From Nageia nagi (taxonomy: Eukaryota; Pinophyta): a DNA stretch of 64,000 nucleotides. A model generated the notes under the pieces. The model searched no databases. It saw only the letters and a list, made by a program, of their open reading frames with translations, and was not told the DNA's origin. The position numbers and the translations under genes were made by a program. Below, one piece after another: positions 26,744 to 39,390 of this stretch (its first letter is position 1; the number at the start of each line of letters is the position of its first letter). The stretch lies in assembly GCA_050084985.1 (NCBI GenBank), contig JBITNC010000001.1, positions 104,160,001-104,224,000 on the forward strand, in the 5' to 3' direction.

Positions 26744-29700
26744 TTAAAACTCCTAGGCCTATGGTCCATGACTCATTTACTATAAAACATTTAGGAAGTC
26801 TAGATGAGTATATATGAGTCTAATAACAATAACATTTGGTTTACTCAAGTTATGGCAATCCCAAGATGTGTAACCAGAGCTTCAGAAAACCCATGACAAC
26901 TTGCTTCCAATAGCCTTCTTGTAAATGCCAATGCCAATGCCAAGGAAAACCAAAGAAATTTTAGAGGCTAAAATGCTAGAGGTAGAATAATGAGAAATTT
27001 CAATCAATAGGTTCCTACAAATAATACTAAGAGTTCTTCTAGCCATTATAATTAGAATAATGAAGGAAAAGCTACCATCATGAGACTCTAAGAGTAGGTG
27101 ATAAAGCAATAAGAACTGATAAATAATCTATTAAATCATAGAGTTGATCCTCCAAGATAAGAATCTAATCCAATCCTTCTAGCACAAGAAAGATTGGGTG
27201 GACTAAACAACTAAATTTAGGTAATAATCAAAAAAGAAATTACATTTGATTTTAAGAATTCTCAAATACCCAAGTTCAATGGAATGAATGAAGGTGAGCA
27301 CATAGAAGTATGCTTAGAGGAGGTCAAAAATTAGTTCTGAATGAAAAATCTATCATTAGAAACCAAAACCATGTGGGCTACCTATAACATTCAAGATATT
27401 ACTCTTGAATGATGGAATGTCTACAAAGTTAAGCATGGAATCCAGTATTTAAAGTGGCTAGAATTTGTTGAAGCATTTTGAAAGAGATTTATCCCTCAAG
27501 TCTATTTCAATAAGAAATATGAGGAATATTATACACTTCAACAAGGTTCTATGAGTGTGCAAACCTATCATCAATAGTTTATCAAACTTTTTACATATGT
27601 TCTTGATGAAAAAAATCACTTAAAGGTTCACAGATTCCTTATGGGGTTAGATTCCATGATAAAAATGTGGTCAACATCCTAAACACTAAAACATTGCAAT
27701 AAGCTTATGAGCTAGCTAAGAGAGCTAAAAGTAATTTGGGCATAACAAAAACCCTCATGAATTATGTTCTTGATGAAAAAGATAAGAAACCTTTCTAGAG
27801 GAATAGAGGTGCTGAGCAATAGGCTCCACACAATGGTAGTAGAAAGGTGAATCATAATCATAAGGATGGAAGTTTTCAAAGGTTTGAGAAGAAACAACCT
27901 AAGGGTTTCAAAAAGAAGAGTTTCTAAGAAAAGAATCAACATTTTGAAAGATAGGATCAAAATCATGGGAATGAAAATCAAGGATATAGGAACCCAAACC
28001 ATAGATTCCCTGAGTAATGAAATAATAAATACATGTTTAAGGATAAGAACTCAAAAAAAAATGAAAGCTCCACAAGATGGATGTTGGAACTATGGTGGAG
28101 CATATTATGTGAGTCAATGCCCTCTAAAGATAAACCCACCAAAGGATCATCAAATTTTTATGATGACTAGATCAGGACAAGCTCAATGATTAGCTAGACC
28201 TCTTCAGATCTTGAGTAAATTTTTTGAAAAATATTTTAAAATTTTGATAGATTATTATTTAACAAACAATTTCATTTCAAATTCTTTAGTTATATACATG
28301 ATTATGACAACAAAAAATTTTAACATATGGATGGCAAGTAGAGTTTGGGTCTATTCTAAAGTGATATGTCAAATAATATTTTAGAAATGGTTAAATCAAG
28401 TTACCCAAGGGAATTATTATTTGGGATTTATATGTGATTCCCTTATCTTCATATGCTATTATCCTACGAATGGATTGGTTAATTTCAAATAAATCCTTGA
28501 TCAAATTTTTGGAAACATGGATGGAATATAACAACTTATCCCAAAACCAATACAAGGTGTTCAATGATCAAGAACCATGTGAACCTTGATCACAACCATG
28601 TAAATGAGAAGAAGTATTACGAAAAGAGAAATGATCTTTGCAGTTAAGGTCAAAGAAGTGCAAGAAGAAGATAAGGATGTAGAAATGTTAATCAAGTATC
28701 TAGTGTTGAGAGAATATAATGATGTATCTCCCAAAGGACTACTAGGTTGACCCCCAAAATCAAAATTTGACTTCTTGATAGATCTACTGCTAGGACCTGA
28801 GCCTATCTCTAGAAACCCCTATAAAATGAACACCATTAAGATGTAGGAGTTAAAGGTGCAATTACAAGATCTTTTGGAGAAAGGGTTGATAAAGCCTAGT
28901 GTATCCCTCTAGGGAGCTCCTGTATTGTTTATCAAAATGAAGGATGGAACACCTAGAATGTGTATTGACTACAAGATGTTGAACAATATCACTATCAAGA
29001 ATAGATATCCTCTACCTAGGATTGATGACTTGTTTAACTAGCTCAAAGATGCTACTATCTTTTCCAAGATAGACTTAAGATCAAGTTACCACCAATTGGG
29101 GATAAAAGAATGAGATACCCATAAGACAATATTTAAGACTTGGTATGGACATTATGAGTTTATGTTCTTATCATTTAGATTAATGAATACTCTTGTAACA
29201 TTCATGAATTTGATGAACAATATTTATTGAGAATACTTAGGTAAATTTGTATTAATATTTTTACATGATATCCTTGTAAACTCAAGGAATAAGGAAGAGA
29301 ATAACCATCATTTAAAATTAGCCTTAGAAGTTTTTAGGTAACATTAGCTATATGGTAAATTATCTAAGTGTGATTTTTATATTTCTCACATTCAGTACTT
29401 TGTTCACATTATTTCTACCAAAAGAATCATAGTTCACTTGAAAAAGTTAAAAGAAATAATGAGTTAGCCTAAGCCAACAAATACGATTGAGGTAAAAAGT
29501 TTCATGGGATTAGCTAGGTATTATAGAACATTTGTCAAGGATTTTTCAAAGATAGCCAATTCTATCAGCAGCCTACAAAAAAAAAGTGTTTAAGTGGGTT
29601 GAGAAGTGCTAAAAAACATTTGCAACCCTAAAAGAAAAACTTATCTCTACACCAATTCTCACTATCCCTAATGTACACAGTGACTTTGTAGTATGTATAG

Positions 29701-31558
29701 ATGCATTGTTAGGAGGTTTGGATGGTGTATTGTCATAAAATGAAAATCGCATAGCATATTAATCTAGAAAGTTAAAGCCGCATGGGTTGAATTATGCTAC
29801 ACATGATCTTGAGTTGGCAGCTGTAGTGCATGCACTGAAGATGTAGAGGTAATACTTTCTAGGAAAAACTTTCAAATTGAAAATAGATCATTAGAGTTTG
29901 AAATACTTGTTCATTCAACCTAAATTAAATGCTAGGCATAAGGTGATGGATAGAATTCCTTTCTAAATATGATTTCGGTATTGTATATATCAAGGGTAAG
30001 GAAAACAAGGTGGTTGATGTATTAGGTCAAAGAAGACATGTAAATGCCATGACAAGAAGATAGTTTGACTTGTTTTCTCAAGTAATAATCTTGCAACAAA
30101 AAGATTCGTACAACAAATCCATGAAGGAAATGATACAAAAAGTTAAATCTTCATCTAAAGACTTTGCTAAAAAAGATTGAATTTTGTATTTTAGAGATTA
30201 ATTAGTCATATCAAAAAAAGAAGATCTAAGAAATTTAATCTTGCAAGAAGCCCTTCATATTCCATATTTAGCACATCCAAGAGATATAAAGATGAGAAAA
30301 TAATTGAAAAACAAAATCTATTAGGATGGAATGAAGAAGGATATAGCAGATTTTGTGGATAGATGCTTACTATGTTAGAAAGTGAAAGTAAAATATTAGC
30401 ATCTAGGTGGATATTTGTATCCCAGTGATATTTTAACATAAAAGTGATAAGTGATTTCAATGGATTTCATAGATGGTTGAAAAAAACTAGATTTCATCAT
30501 GACTCCATATAGGTTGTGGTTGATAATTTAACTAAGGTTGCTCATTTTATACTTGGTAACACAATAGATGATACCCTTGTAGTAGCTAATAAGTTTCCAC
30601 ATGAAATCTTCAGGTTGCATGGATTTTCTAAAGTGATAAACTTAGATAGGGATTCTAAGTTGACTTTCGTATTTTGGAAATAATTACATAAGGCATTGGA
30701 TAAGAATTTAAATGTGAACTCAACTTATCATCCTAAGATAGATGGATAGATAGAATGAGTAAGTAGAGTTTTTGAGAATATGCTCAGAATGTATTTCATG
30801 AAACAAAATACCAAATGGAAAGATTATCTTTATTTGGTTGATTTTGCATATAATAATGGATATAATTCATATTAAGGAATAGGTCCTTTTGAAGTAGTAT
30901 ATGGAATGAGATGCATAACTCCTTTGACTTGGTATAATTAGGAGGATCAGATGATGATTTAATAGAAAATGTTAAAAAAAAATGGAGGAGCAGCTAAAAT
31001 CCATTCAATGAAAGTTGAGGGAAGCTATGGATCAATAAAAGAGTTATGCCAATCTTAAGATAACTTCTCAAGAATTTGTTATGGGTGATAACATCATTAT
31101 ACAAGTTTGATCCATAAAAAATACCATAAAATCAACTAAATTAGATCACTATTTTGTTGGTCCTTTTTAAATTGTGAAAAAGAAGAGTTCAGTAGCCTCC
31201 AAACATGCCTTGCCACTAAGTTTGTCTAAAATACATGATGTCTTTCATGTCTCCTTATTATGAAAATATGTTATTAATCCTTCTCATGTTTTGAATTTTT
31301 TTGAATTGCAGATGCTATACCCTCATGCCATTGAAGTACTCCCTATCAAGATCTTAGCTTTTAGAACTAAGAAGCTATGAAATAAAGAAATTAATGAATT
31401 TCTAGTACAATAAGAAAAATATTCTAAACCATCTTCCATATGGGAAGATATAGGTATTATGAAAAAATAATTTTCATATTTATTTGGTTAAATAAGTATG
31501 TGAAACTTTTATAAGTTTGTGTTTGTATGTAAGAATACAAGGGATTGTGTTTCTTTTT
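26744..31558 (+). pseudogene. Gypsy internal 3: broken gag-pol
   Basis: Third gag-pol copy. The gag core (about 27,240-27,720) includes SQIPKFNGMNEGEHIEV. An open stretch at 27,866-28,189 carries the zinc knuckle (28,082-28,120), C-x2-Y-x4-Y-x4-C: it shares the lost second cysteine with the other copies and has also lost the histidine. RT (about 28,870-29,600) has the same stop at the conserved W of SPWGAP (28,910-28,912). The catalytic box (29,258-29,269) is FLHD instead of FLDD. RNase H runs about 29,620-30,050 (YVKGKEN-type motif as IVYIKGKENKVV). Integrase is at about 30,230-30,930, with a tail to about 31,440. Many stops; not functional. Confidence 0.88.
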
Positions 31559-31567
31559 AAGGGGGAA
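31559..31567 (+). other. Polypurine tract before LTR4
   Basis: AAGGGGGAA before the LTR4 start, a slightly altered form of the tract seen before LTR2 and LTR3. Confidence 0.7.
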
Positions 31568-32323
31568 TGCATGTACGACCCATGTCAAGACATTATTGAC
31601 CTCAAGTACAATAAAGGGTTTGAATGGATTATATGTATAATGTTAAGGTAATGATAAGTTTGATATGAGAACATGTATCATTTTGTGATAGTTTGATGCT
31701 AGCTTCAAGATGTTTTGACATAGGTCACAAGATGGAGAAGTGATCCAAAGACCCTAAAGACCATCGTAAATCATGTAGATGCATATAGGATAATTGTTAT
31801 GATTATCAATTTCTTGATAAAAATATATTTGCAAAAATATGTGGATTAACCTTTCTCTACAAGATGAGGTGACCGTCCTAGGTAAAGATGTGTTTTCTCT
31901 TATTTGGTATTTTTAAAATTTAAATTTTGTAATGGAGGGGAAAAGGGGATATACCTTATTTAAATATGAAAATTTATATAAGGTTAAAAACATAAATTTA
32001 ATGAGGTAAAAGTTGAATATGAATGTTCATATTATTATAACATAGGGCTAATAGTAAAAACACTATTAGATAGAGACTAAGGTCTCCTTGTGGTATTACA
32101 AGATATTTAATAGCTAAAAAAATAATAAAGTAATGACCCTATCTAATTTTATTTTCTTGTGTTAGGTATGGATAAGAGTTGGTACTAAATTGTTAGTTAA
32201 TAAAAAAAGTTTTAAAGTATTAAATATTTTTACAGTTATTTAAAACTTTAAGAAAACCTACCCCCAAGAAATTATTAAAGGTGTGAATAGATGTCTATTT
32301 GGACACACTTGAACCCTTTTAGC

Positions 32324-32331
32324 TATAAATA
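32324..32331 (+). promoter_or_regulatory. LTR4 TATA box
   Basis: TATAAATA, 756 bp into the LTR, inside the segment identical to LTR3. Confidence 0.65.
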
Positions 32332-33885
32332 AAGGTGTAGAGCATTAAAAAAATACCTACCTACCTTTTTTTCTCTTTGTATTTTATTTTTGGTTATTCT
32401 CAAGCTTGAATTACATAAAGAAAAGAAGTCTCTCTTCCCTCTCTAAGTCAAGGTGCATTCTTTTCATTTTTTTAGTTTTGAATTGATATATTTTATGAGT
32501 TGTATGAAAGCAATTTTTGAATAAATTTTATGGAATTAATTGTGATAAAGGTCTTATATTATATGATAGGACATATTGATTGTTTTATTTGTTGTAATGC
32601 ATGTGGAGGTTGGTACCATGTCTTTTCCTTAAACAGTAAAGGGATGGAACCTTATTAGCTTTGATTTTATTAAATTTAGTGATGAAAAGTTTATTTTATA
32701 CATTCTATGATATTTTTAAGAAGACTAGTCAAATATTTACTCTTTATATCCTCTCGTGATATTTGGTGTAAAACCTTTCCAATTACTGTTTGATAAATAG
32801 TCGTATCTTCTCTTTGAGCCTCTATATAGATATACTGGAAAAATTGGTATCAAAAGAATTAGAATTATTTTCAAATAATTTTGATGATCCTCCATTCTCA
32901 CTTGGTGCCTATGAAGTAAAAATAATAGGAAATAATTTTGATTCTAGCTTTTTTTCTTATCACTCAGTATCTACATATTCCTCTATGATTTGCTTACAAA
33001 GCTTCCTACATAGTCAGAAGTAGAATTCCTTTACCTTCTTCTAAGAATTCTCATAATGTGTATTAATGAATGGATGAAAAAAGTGCAAGATTAGAGATAT
33101 ATCTCCCTACCATCACTATGAAAATGTAGGCTTTCCTTTGGGTGCATATCACTAGTATTGCCCTTTGATTTGATTTGAATTCTATCAAATGATAGATTGA
33201 CCCCTATGGTTAAAAATAGTCTAAGGTATCCATCCTATGTCTACTCAAAATCAGCATAGAAATTATCAAGTGCATTGTGAGTTCCAACAGTGTACACAGA
33301 GAATGTAGGGAGTCCGAGTTGGAATGCACTTGTTTAAAACATTATATTTCATCTCATCCAATTCTAAATCATTTTGTCAAAATTTAAATGAAACTCCCTT
33401 ATATCCACGTAATCCTAAATCTACTTAGTTAGATTATTATGTTAATAATTCTTATATGCACTAATGCAATCTCTTAAATAGATTTTAATTAATGATTGAT
33501 TACAAAGGTTTGATAATGGATATGATGAATAATGATCTAGTTACTTTACCAATCATTTTCTTATTGTGTATACATAAAGATAGGAGACATATTTAACCCC
33601 TTATACCATTGTTTAATGATAATTAGGAGTGCTATGGTCTACAACTTTATGGAACATTCTTTGATATTTTTTCACTTCTTTTGATTCCCTTACAACGCCA
33701 TATAGTAGGTTAATGTACGATCTTGAGTGTAGAACTATATGAACATCAAATCTATGTGTGAATAATAATAAATAATAAAAAATTAAAATAAATGATGACA
33801 TTTAATGTAATATTAATTCCTTGTTAAAATAAGGGATTATTAGTAATAGTTTAGAAAGGTAAAGATAAATTAAATGGGAATTCAA

Positions 33886-33887
<2 letters not shown>

Positions 33888-33928
<41 letters not shown>
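33888..33928. repeat. (TA)n microsatellite in LTR4
   Basis: About 20 TA units, expanded compared with the matching place in LTR1-3 (only a few units). Confidence 0.9.
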
Positions 33929-33931
<3 letters not shown>

Positions 33932-35807
33932 TAGTAGTTTATGGATTTTAAAATAGAATGGATTAAAAATATTTTATTTTTGGTTTTTGATTTGTAACAA
34001 TTACAAGATAGAAACTAAATAAGATCTTAGTATGCAAATAAATTTATTATCGAGATTGGATTATATTTGAGATGAATTATCACACATTAAAAAATATGAC
34101 CAAGGAAGAAAAATGATTACTTCTAAGGTCCATCAATAAATTTGCATACATAATGGTCAAATTTTAAAAAGGATTGTCATGATCCTCCTCCTTACTAGTA
34201 CTCGCTACACCCACCAAGTTCCAAGGGAATGTTTGATACTCGTTGCTTAAAGAATGATAGAGATGCTTGATACTCATTGCTTGAAGATCAATGGGTGTGT
34301 CCCAAGACAAGGCAAAGAATGATTTACCAATTAACATATTATGCTTCCTTTGTATTACAAAAGAATGATGAAATACCATTTCAAAATCATTGTATTAATG
34401 TTCTTGTATTAAGTTTATGAAAGCTATGTCATTACCTTAGATGTTGAAAATTGAAGTTATGAGATGTATTCAAACTTCTTGTAATTGAAAGTAGAAATGT
34501 TTAATGAGGATTATGTTGGATGTATCTTTTGTTAGTACTAAATAATAAATGAAAGGTAGATGAATTTGTTATCTCTTTATGAATAACAATATGTTTATTA
34601 TATGTTAAGTTTTATGCTTTGATAAATAGGAGTAAGAATTACTACTTGTTAGGTACTAGTCACAGATGGATTAGATTTTAACCTTGATAAATCCAAAAGT
34701 GTCCCAATAACCTAGAATCAAACTTGACCCAGAGTTAAGTTTCCAAATGATAATTTGTGAGCATTGGGGATATCATAGGGACCCTTGGAATCAAATTGGA
34801 TATCAATGGATTCCAATGAATAATTGGAATCATTCAAGATCTTTTTAAATGAATGCAATAAAATTGATGGAGAACCTTCACCAACTAAACCTACCTTACT
34901 AAATAATAAATAAAAAGAATATTCCTTACATGAGGACCACTCAGGGCCATATTCCTTTTGTAGCAATATGGTTAAATCTTTCCTAACGACTTGCTACTTT
35001 ATGTATGTAGGAGAACTTTTAGAATGTGCATTAATATACGTTATATAATGCATACAAGATAAATAAAATTCATGTGACTTTTTGAGTAAACTTATAATCA
35101 AAACTTCTAAGGTACACCTCATGGGAAAGAATGAAAGATGTTAAACCCTAGAACTTATCTTGTACCCTCTTCACTATTTGGAAACATTAGTTTATGGTCA
35201 AAAGAATATATGTGGTTCTTTTGTTACCACACTTAAAAATAAATTAGATTAAATAACCACTCAAGGATATTATTTAATATTCATGGCTCCTCAAGTTATG
35301 GGCATGGTGATGTTGAACCACATGGTGGGACTAGCCAATAGTTATGGGTAGGTTAGTACTCACATCTTTTGATAGATGATTAGGTGGAAATAGCAATAAG
35401 AAAAACTACTATTATTGGATGAGGGTAACTAGTAGTCATACCACTTGCAATTAGTAGATATGGGTATGATGATTGTTCCATAGGTGATGCTACCCACTCA
35501 TAAGAAAAATTTCTTAGAATAAGTTCACTACTCCTATGATATGAGGCATTATCATCAGGTAATGATGACTAACTTAGTGGAAGTACAATTGCTCGAGTGT
35601 TATGGGTCTACTTTTCAATTTATTAGGGTTGGTTACCTTAGGTTTCTAGCCAATCTTGCCATGTGAGTGTTGACTTAGCTAGCAACATTAATAAGCTCAT
35701 GTGGGATCACCTAGTTCATTCTTAAAATAATAATTGTTAAATCAAATAAAAAGAATTAGGTATAAAATTTAGAGATTTGGTTGGTGAAAGTAAGTGGATG
35801 AATTACA

Positions 35808-35826
35808 TTGGTATCAGAGCATCAAG
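35808..35826 (+). other. Primer-binding site, internal 4
   Basis: TTGGTATCAGAGCATCAAG: the canonical initiator-Met tRNA complement TGGTATCAGAGC without mismatch, the best preserved of the four. Confidence 0.9.
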
Positions 35827-36932
35827 TTCAAACTCTCAAGCCTATAGTCTATGACTCTTTTGCTGTAAAATATTTAAGAAGTTTAGATTAGTATGCATGA
35901 GTCTAATAATAATACCATTTGGTTGACTCAAATTATGGTAATCCCATGATATGTAACCAGAGTTTTAGGAAACCTACAATAAGATGCTTCTAAAAGCCTT
36001 CCTCCAAATTTTAATACTAATGCTAGGGAAAACCAAAGAAATGTTAGAGGTCAAAATGAAAATATTAGAGGCTAAAATGCTAGACATGGAATGCAGAAGG
36101 ATATAGCAGATTTTGTGGCAAGATTCTTGGAATATCATATGGTGAAAGAAGAACATCAACATTTGGATGGAGATTTGTATCCCCATGATATGCCAACATA
36201 GAAGTGGTAATTTATTTCAACAGATTTCATAGTTGTTTTTATCAAAAATGAAATTTCATCATGACACCATATTAGTTATGGTCAATAAGTTAACCAAGGT
36301 TGCTTATTTTATACTTGGTAACTCCATCGTTGATGTCCATGCAGTAGGTAATAAGTTTGCATATGAAATCTATAGATTGCATGGATTTGTTGAAGTGATA
36401 GTCTCATAAAAGGATTTTAAGTTTACTTTCATATTTTGGACACCATTACATAAGGCATTAGGTACAAAGTTAAATATGTGCTCAGCTTATCATCTAGAGA
36501 TAGATGGGTAAGATAAAATATGTAAACAAAGTTCTTGAGGATATGCTTAGAATGTAATGCATGGAATAATTGACCAAATGGGAATATTATCTTTATTTGG
36601 TTAAATTCACATATAATAATGGCTATCATTCATCTTTAGAAATGGCTTTTTTCGAAGCATTATATGAAAAAAATGCAAAACTCCTTTGAATTGGGATAAT
36701 TAGAAGGATCATGTGATGATCCAACTAGAAATATTAAAGCAATAGAGGAGCAACTTAAGTCCATTTGATGAAAGTTGAAGGAATTCGATGAAAGTTCAAG
36801 GAAGCCATGGATTGATAAAAGAGTTATTCCAATCTTAAGAGAACTCCTCAAGAATTTGATGTGGGTGATAAGGTCTTTTTATGAGTTTGTCCCATGAAAA
36901 GTGCTATAAAATCAACTAAATTGGATCCCCAT
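35827..36932 (+). pseudogene. Gypsy internal 4: gag start fused to integrase by deletion
   Basis: The first about 260 bp match the gag leader of the other units. At about 36,087-36,092 the sequence jumps into integrase: GMQKDIADFVARF matches internal 3 near 30,330-30,360. About 4 kb (rest of gag, protease, RT, RNase H) is missing. TGGAAT is present at both parental break sites, so the joint has 6 bp of microhomology. Integrase continues (LVKFTYNNGYHSSL-like, about 36,600-36,640) and the copy ends near 36,932, just after GDKVFL and KSAIKSTKLDP, where copia sequence begins. There is no 3' LTR. Confidence 0.85.
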
Positions 36933-38700
36933 TTTGAAGTAATAAGGTGCAAATGGGTATTTTTGAAAAAACTACCATAAATGGAAGTAGGAAAATGTAT
37001 AGGCTAGAATTGTAGCAAAGGGATATAGTCATATTGAAGATTTTAATTATATGGAAGCTTTTGATACTATGAAAAAATCTAGTTCCAAAATATTGGTCCC
37101 TAGAATTAAAATTGAAAAAGATATGGAAATAGATTATATGGACATAGGGATAAATTTTTGGAATTGTGATATTAAGAAGGATACTAACATAAATTAAAAA
37201 GATGAATTTATATTAAAAGATATAGAGTTGGTGTTGGAAAAGTATTCTTTAACTATCTATTAAAAAGGAATATGAAAAAAAAATTAAAATTATTATAAGT
37301 GATTATATAACATGTCACTTTAAGAGTTTGCACATGCCTCCTCTTGTCATGAGGATTCTTAAACTATTTAATCATTATACATTAGACAATTGATTTTTTG
37401 ATGATACTAGCATGGTGTAATGATTATAATATAGTACTTTTGATTTTAATCTTATTGTCATGATTGCTAGTTTATTAAAATATATGGTTTGCCTTTTTCA
37501 TATGCATTAATGTGCAAGGGTATTTTTTTCATTTTTCTCTAATGCAAAACTCTTTTCTCCTTATTTCAATGATAAATGCAATTCTCATTTCCTACCTCCT
37601 CCATGTTATGATTTATGTTAATCATGCTAGAATTTATGAGAATGGAACATCTAAATCTTCTTGCTTAATTTTGGTTATAATGGTTGTGAGTGCTAATCTT
37701 ATTAAAGGTAAATGATATTTTCATTCAACTCTAATCATGTGATTGGTTTTTATTTTACGATCCATATTGTTAGTAGTTGGTTTATGGATTGACAAAGGAT
37801 ATATATTTAACTATGGCATATCAAATCATGCTTCATGGAGTATTCAAGTACTAATAAAATATTAATATCACGTGTACATGATATTGTTATACTCATAAAT
37901 GAGAAGTAAAAGATAATAAATTTAAAGAAGCTCTTTTCATATAATTTTCATGTTGAGTGTTTGTACCATTCACTATATTCAAAGAAGCAATTAAGATTGT
38001 AATAGAGAATAAGAAGAAGATGCTCTAGCTTTTTCAAGCCAAGTATATCAAATTAGTTTTGAAAAGCTTCAATATGGATGGATGTAAGATTGTTATAACA
38101 CCTACAACTATTGCTTATAAACTTAATATAAAATAATATGCTTACCATAATGATGAAATGAATGAAATTAGGAAATTTTCTTATGCTAGTGTTGTTGAAA
38201 ACATGACATATCTCATATTATCACTCAATTAGACTTAGGAAATCAATTGTAGCTAATTTAGATTAAGTACACTGATTTGCATTAAATGTAACTAGGTGTA
38301 AGCTCCTCGTTACACTTGTTTCCACATATAACAATCATAATATGGAGTAGTATCCTACGAAAGATGAAAAAAAATAAAAAATTTAATAAAGGGATTCCTT
38401 ATTCTAGTGCACATGGAAACTTGATGTACCTTAGGGTATTGGCATGACTAAATTTCATGCAATCAATAATTTATTCGAGCAAATTGATGGTCAATCCAAA
38501 AGAGGTGTATTCAATTGTAATAAAATATGTTATGCATTATTTCAAAGGAAGTAAATAATTTACAATCTTATGGAGAGGAACAACCTCACATAGAGCTTGA
38601 AATATTTGTTGATGAATAGTAGACTAAAATGTCAATAATATAAAACCCATAACTTGTTTTGTATTTAAAATAAATAGTGGTGATATCTCTTAACAAACTA
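36933..38700 (+). pseudogene. Ty1/copia RT-RNase H remnant
   Basis: Immediately after the gypsy array, CKWVFLKK, then in another frame ARIVAKGYSHIEDFNYMEAF, match copia RT (KWVFKxK and [10 protein letters not shown] motifs) at 36,945-37,060. A readable stretch to about 37,200 ends in MEIDYMDIG. From 37,210 to about 37,985 nothing is recognised (possible insertion or decay). Then YIKLVLKSFNMDGCKIVITP (about 38,048-38,105) matches the later RT region. PYSSAHGNLMYL (about 38,398-38,435) followed by LMVNPKEVYSIVIKYVMHYFKG matches the segment before RNase H, and ITCFVFKINSGDIS near 38,650-38,690 resembles its GYxFxLGGGAIS motif. Stops and frameshifts throughout. The family call is by motif recognition. 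Confidence 0.7.
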
Positions 38701-39390
38701 GGTAATAATAAAGTTATAAGAGAACAATATTTACGAAAAAAACTCTTAGTTAAAATGTTATATTATATATTGATTAAAGCAAATTATCATAATCAAAGTA
38801 TTTTTTAAATTAAATTGTATTATCATATTAAAAGAAATGTTCCATATATGTAAAAAGCAATGTAAAATGTTTTGTAAAAAACATTAGAACATTATTATAA
38901 AAAACTCTATAACCATATCAATGGTTCTAAATTGTTAAACAATCCACTCTCCTAGCCAAGCACATATAGAAATAGTGTAGAAGATTTAAGATGCATAGGA
39001 CGCTATTTTGCTCCTCCTTACTAGAAATTATTTATCAATATTTGATGTTTTAACAGTAGATTCTAGAGGTGGTAAAATGTATTTATCTTATGAGTTGCGA
39101 TAAGACAAAAGAGTACTGACCGTTCTATATCCCTAAAATGATGTTTTTTTAAATACTGAACCATTTTACACTGTTAGATCTATTTTTATCTTATTACAAC
39201 ATACAAGATATTTAACTTCAGCCTCTGGAACTTCTGTTTAACATGCTTTCCAACTACAATAAACGAGGCTTATTATAAAACAATAACATCTTGGAGAAGT
39301 CTTGAGATGAAGTGCCATAACTTTCTGTGAGCATAAGATTCCTTGGTGAAGTACTGCATTGGAATACTAGCCAGCAGTTAATAAATTCTA
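38701..39390. other. Spacer downstream of the GT47 gene
   Basis: AT-rich sequence without recognisable coding content; the last part (about 39,170-39,390) would be 3' untranslated or flanking DNA of the minus-strand gene. No convincing polyadenylation signal was assigned. Confidence 0.4.

Larger units (their letters stand above)
31568..35807 (+). repeat. Gypsy LTR4
   Basis: Starts TGCATGTACGACCC and ends TTACA before a well-preserved primer-binding site. Relative to LTR3 it lacks about 150 bp near 32,757 (the joint shares ATATTTGG) and relative to LTR2 about 120 bp near 35,610. A long (TA)n run at about 33,888-33,928 replaces a short one in the other LTRs. It carries the 539-bp segment identical to LTR3 (32,049-32,587). 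Confidence 0.9.
5046..36932 (+). mobile_element. Tandem array of a Ty3/gypsy LTR retrotransposon
   Basis: Four LTRs and four internal regions alternate in the same orientation, adjacent LTRs being shared: LTR1 (5,046-8,383), internal 1, LTR2 (13,077-17,443), internal 2, LTR3 (22,220-26,724), internal 3, LTR4 (31,568-35,807) and a truncated internal 4 ending near 36,932. LTR starts are 9,143 and 9,348 bp apart between LTR2-3 and LTR3-4; LTR1-LTR2 is shorter because LTR1 has lost about 1.1 kb. Each LTR is followed by a primer-binding site, and LTR2, LTR3 and LTR4 are preceded by a purine-rich AAGGGGG tract. Pol order is protease, RT, RNase H, integrase, as in Ty3/gypsy (Metaviridae). The tail after integrase resembles chromoviral (Tekay/Del-type) elements, but this placement is tentative. 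The left edge at about 5,046 is approximate because the LTR1 start is degraded. No target-site duplication could be defined. Confidence 0.9.

Noticed and set aside
32790-33023. Plus-strand open frame in LTR4 (FSNNFDDPPFSLGAYEVK)
   Set aside because: Broken in LTR1-3 at different points; overlaps the conserved LTR block. Kept only as part of the LTR-block finding, not as a gene.
33888-33928. CRISPR-like or regulatory array
   Set aside because: Plain (TA)n microsatellite; likewise 41,285-41,332.
5030-36940. Target-site duplication flanking the gypsy array
   Set aside because: The left LTR edge is degraded and the right side ends inside internal 4, so no matching pair can be defined.
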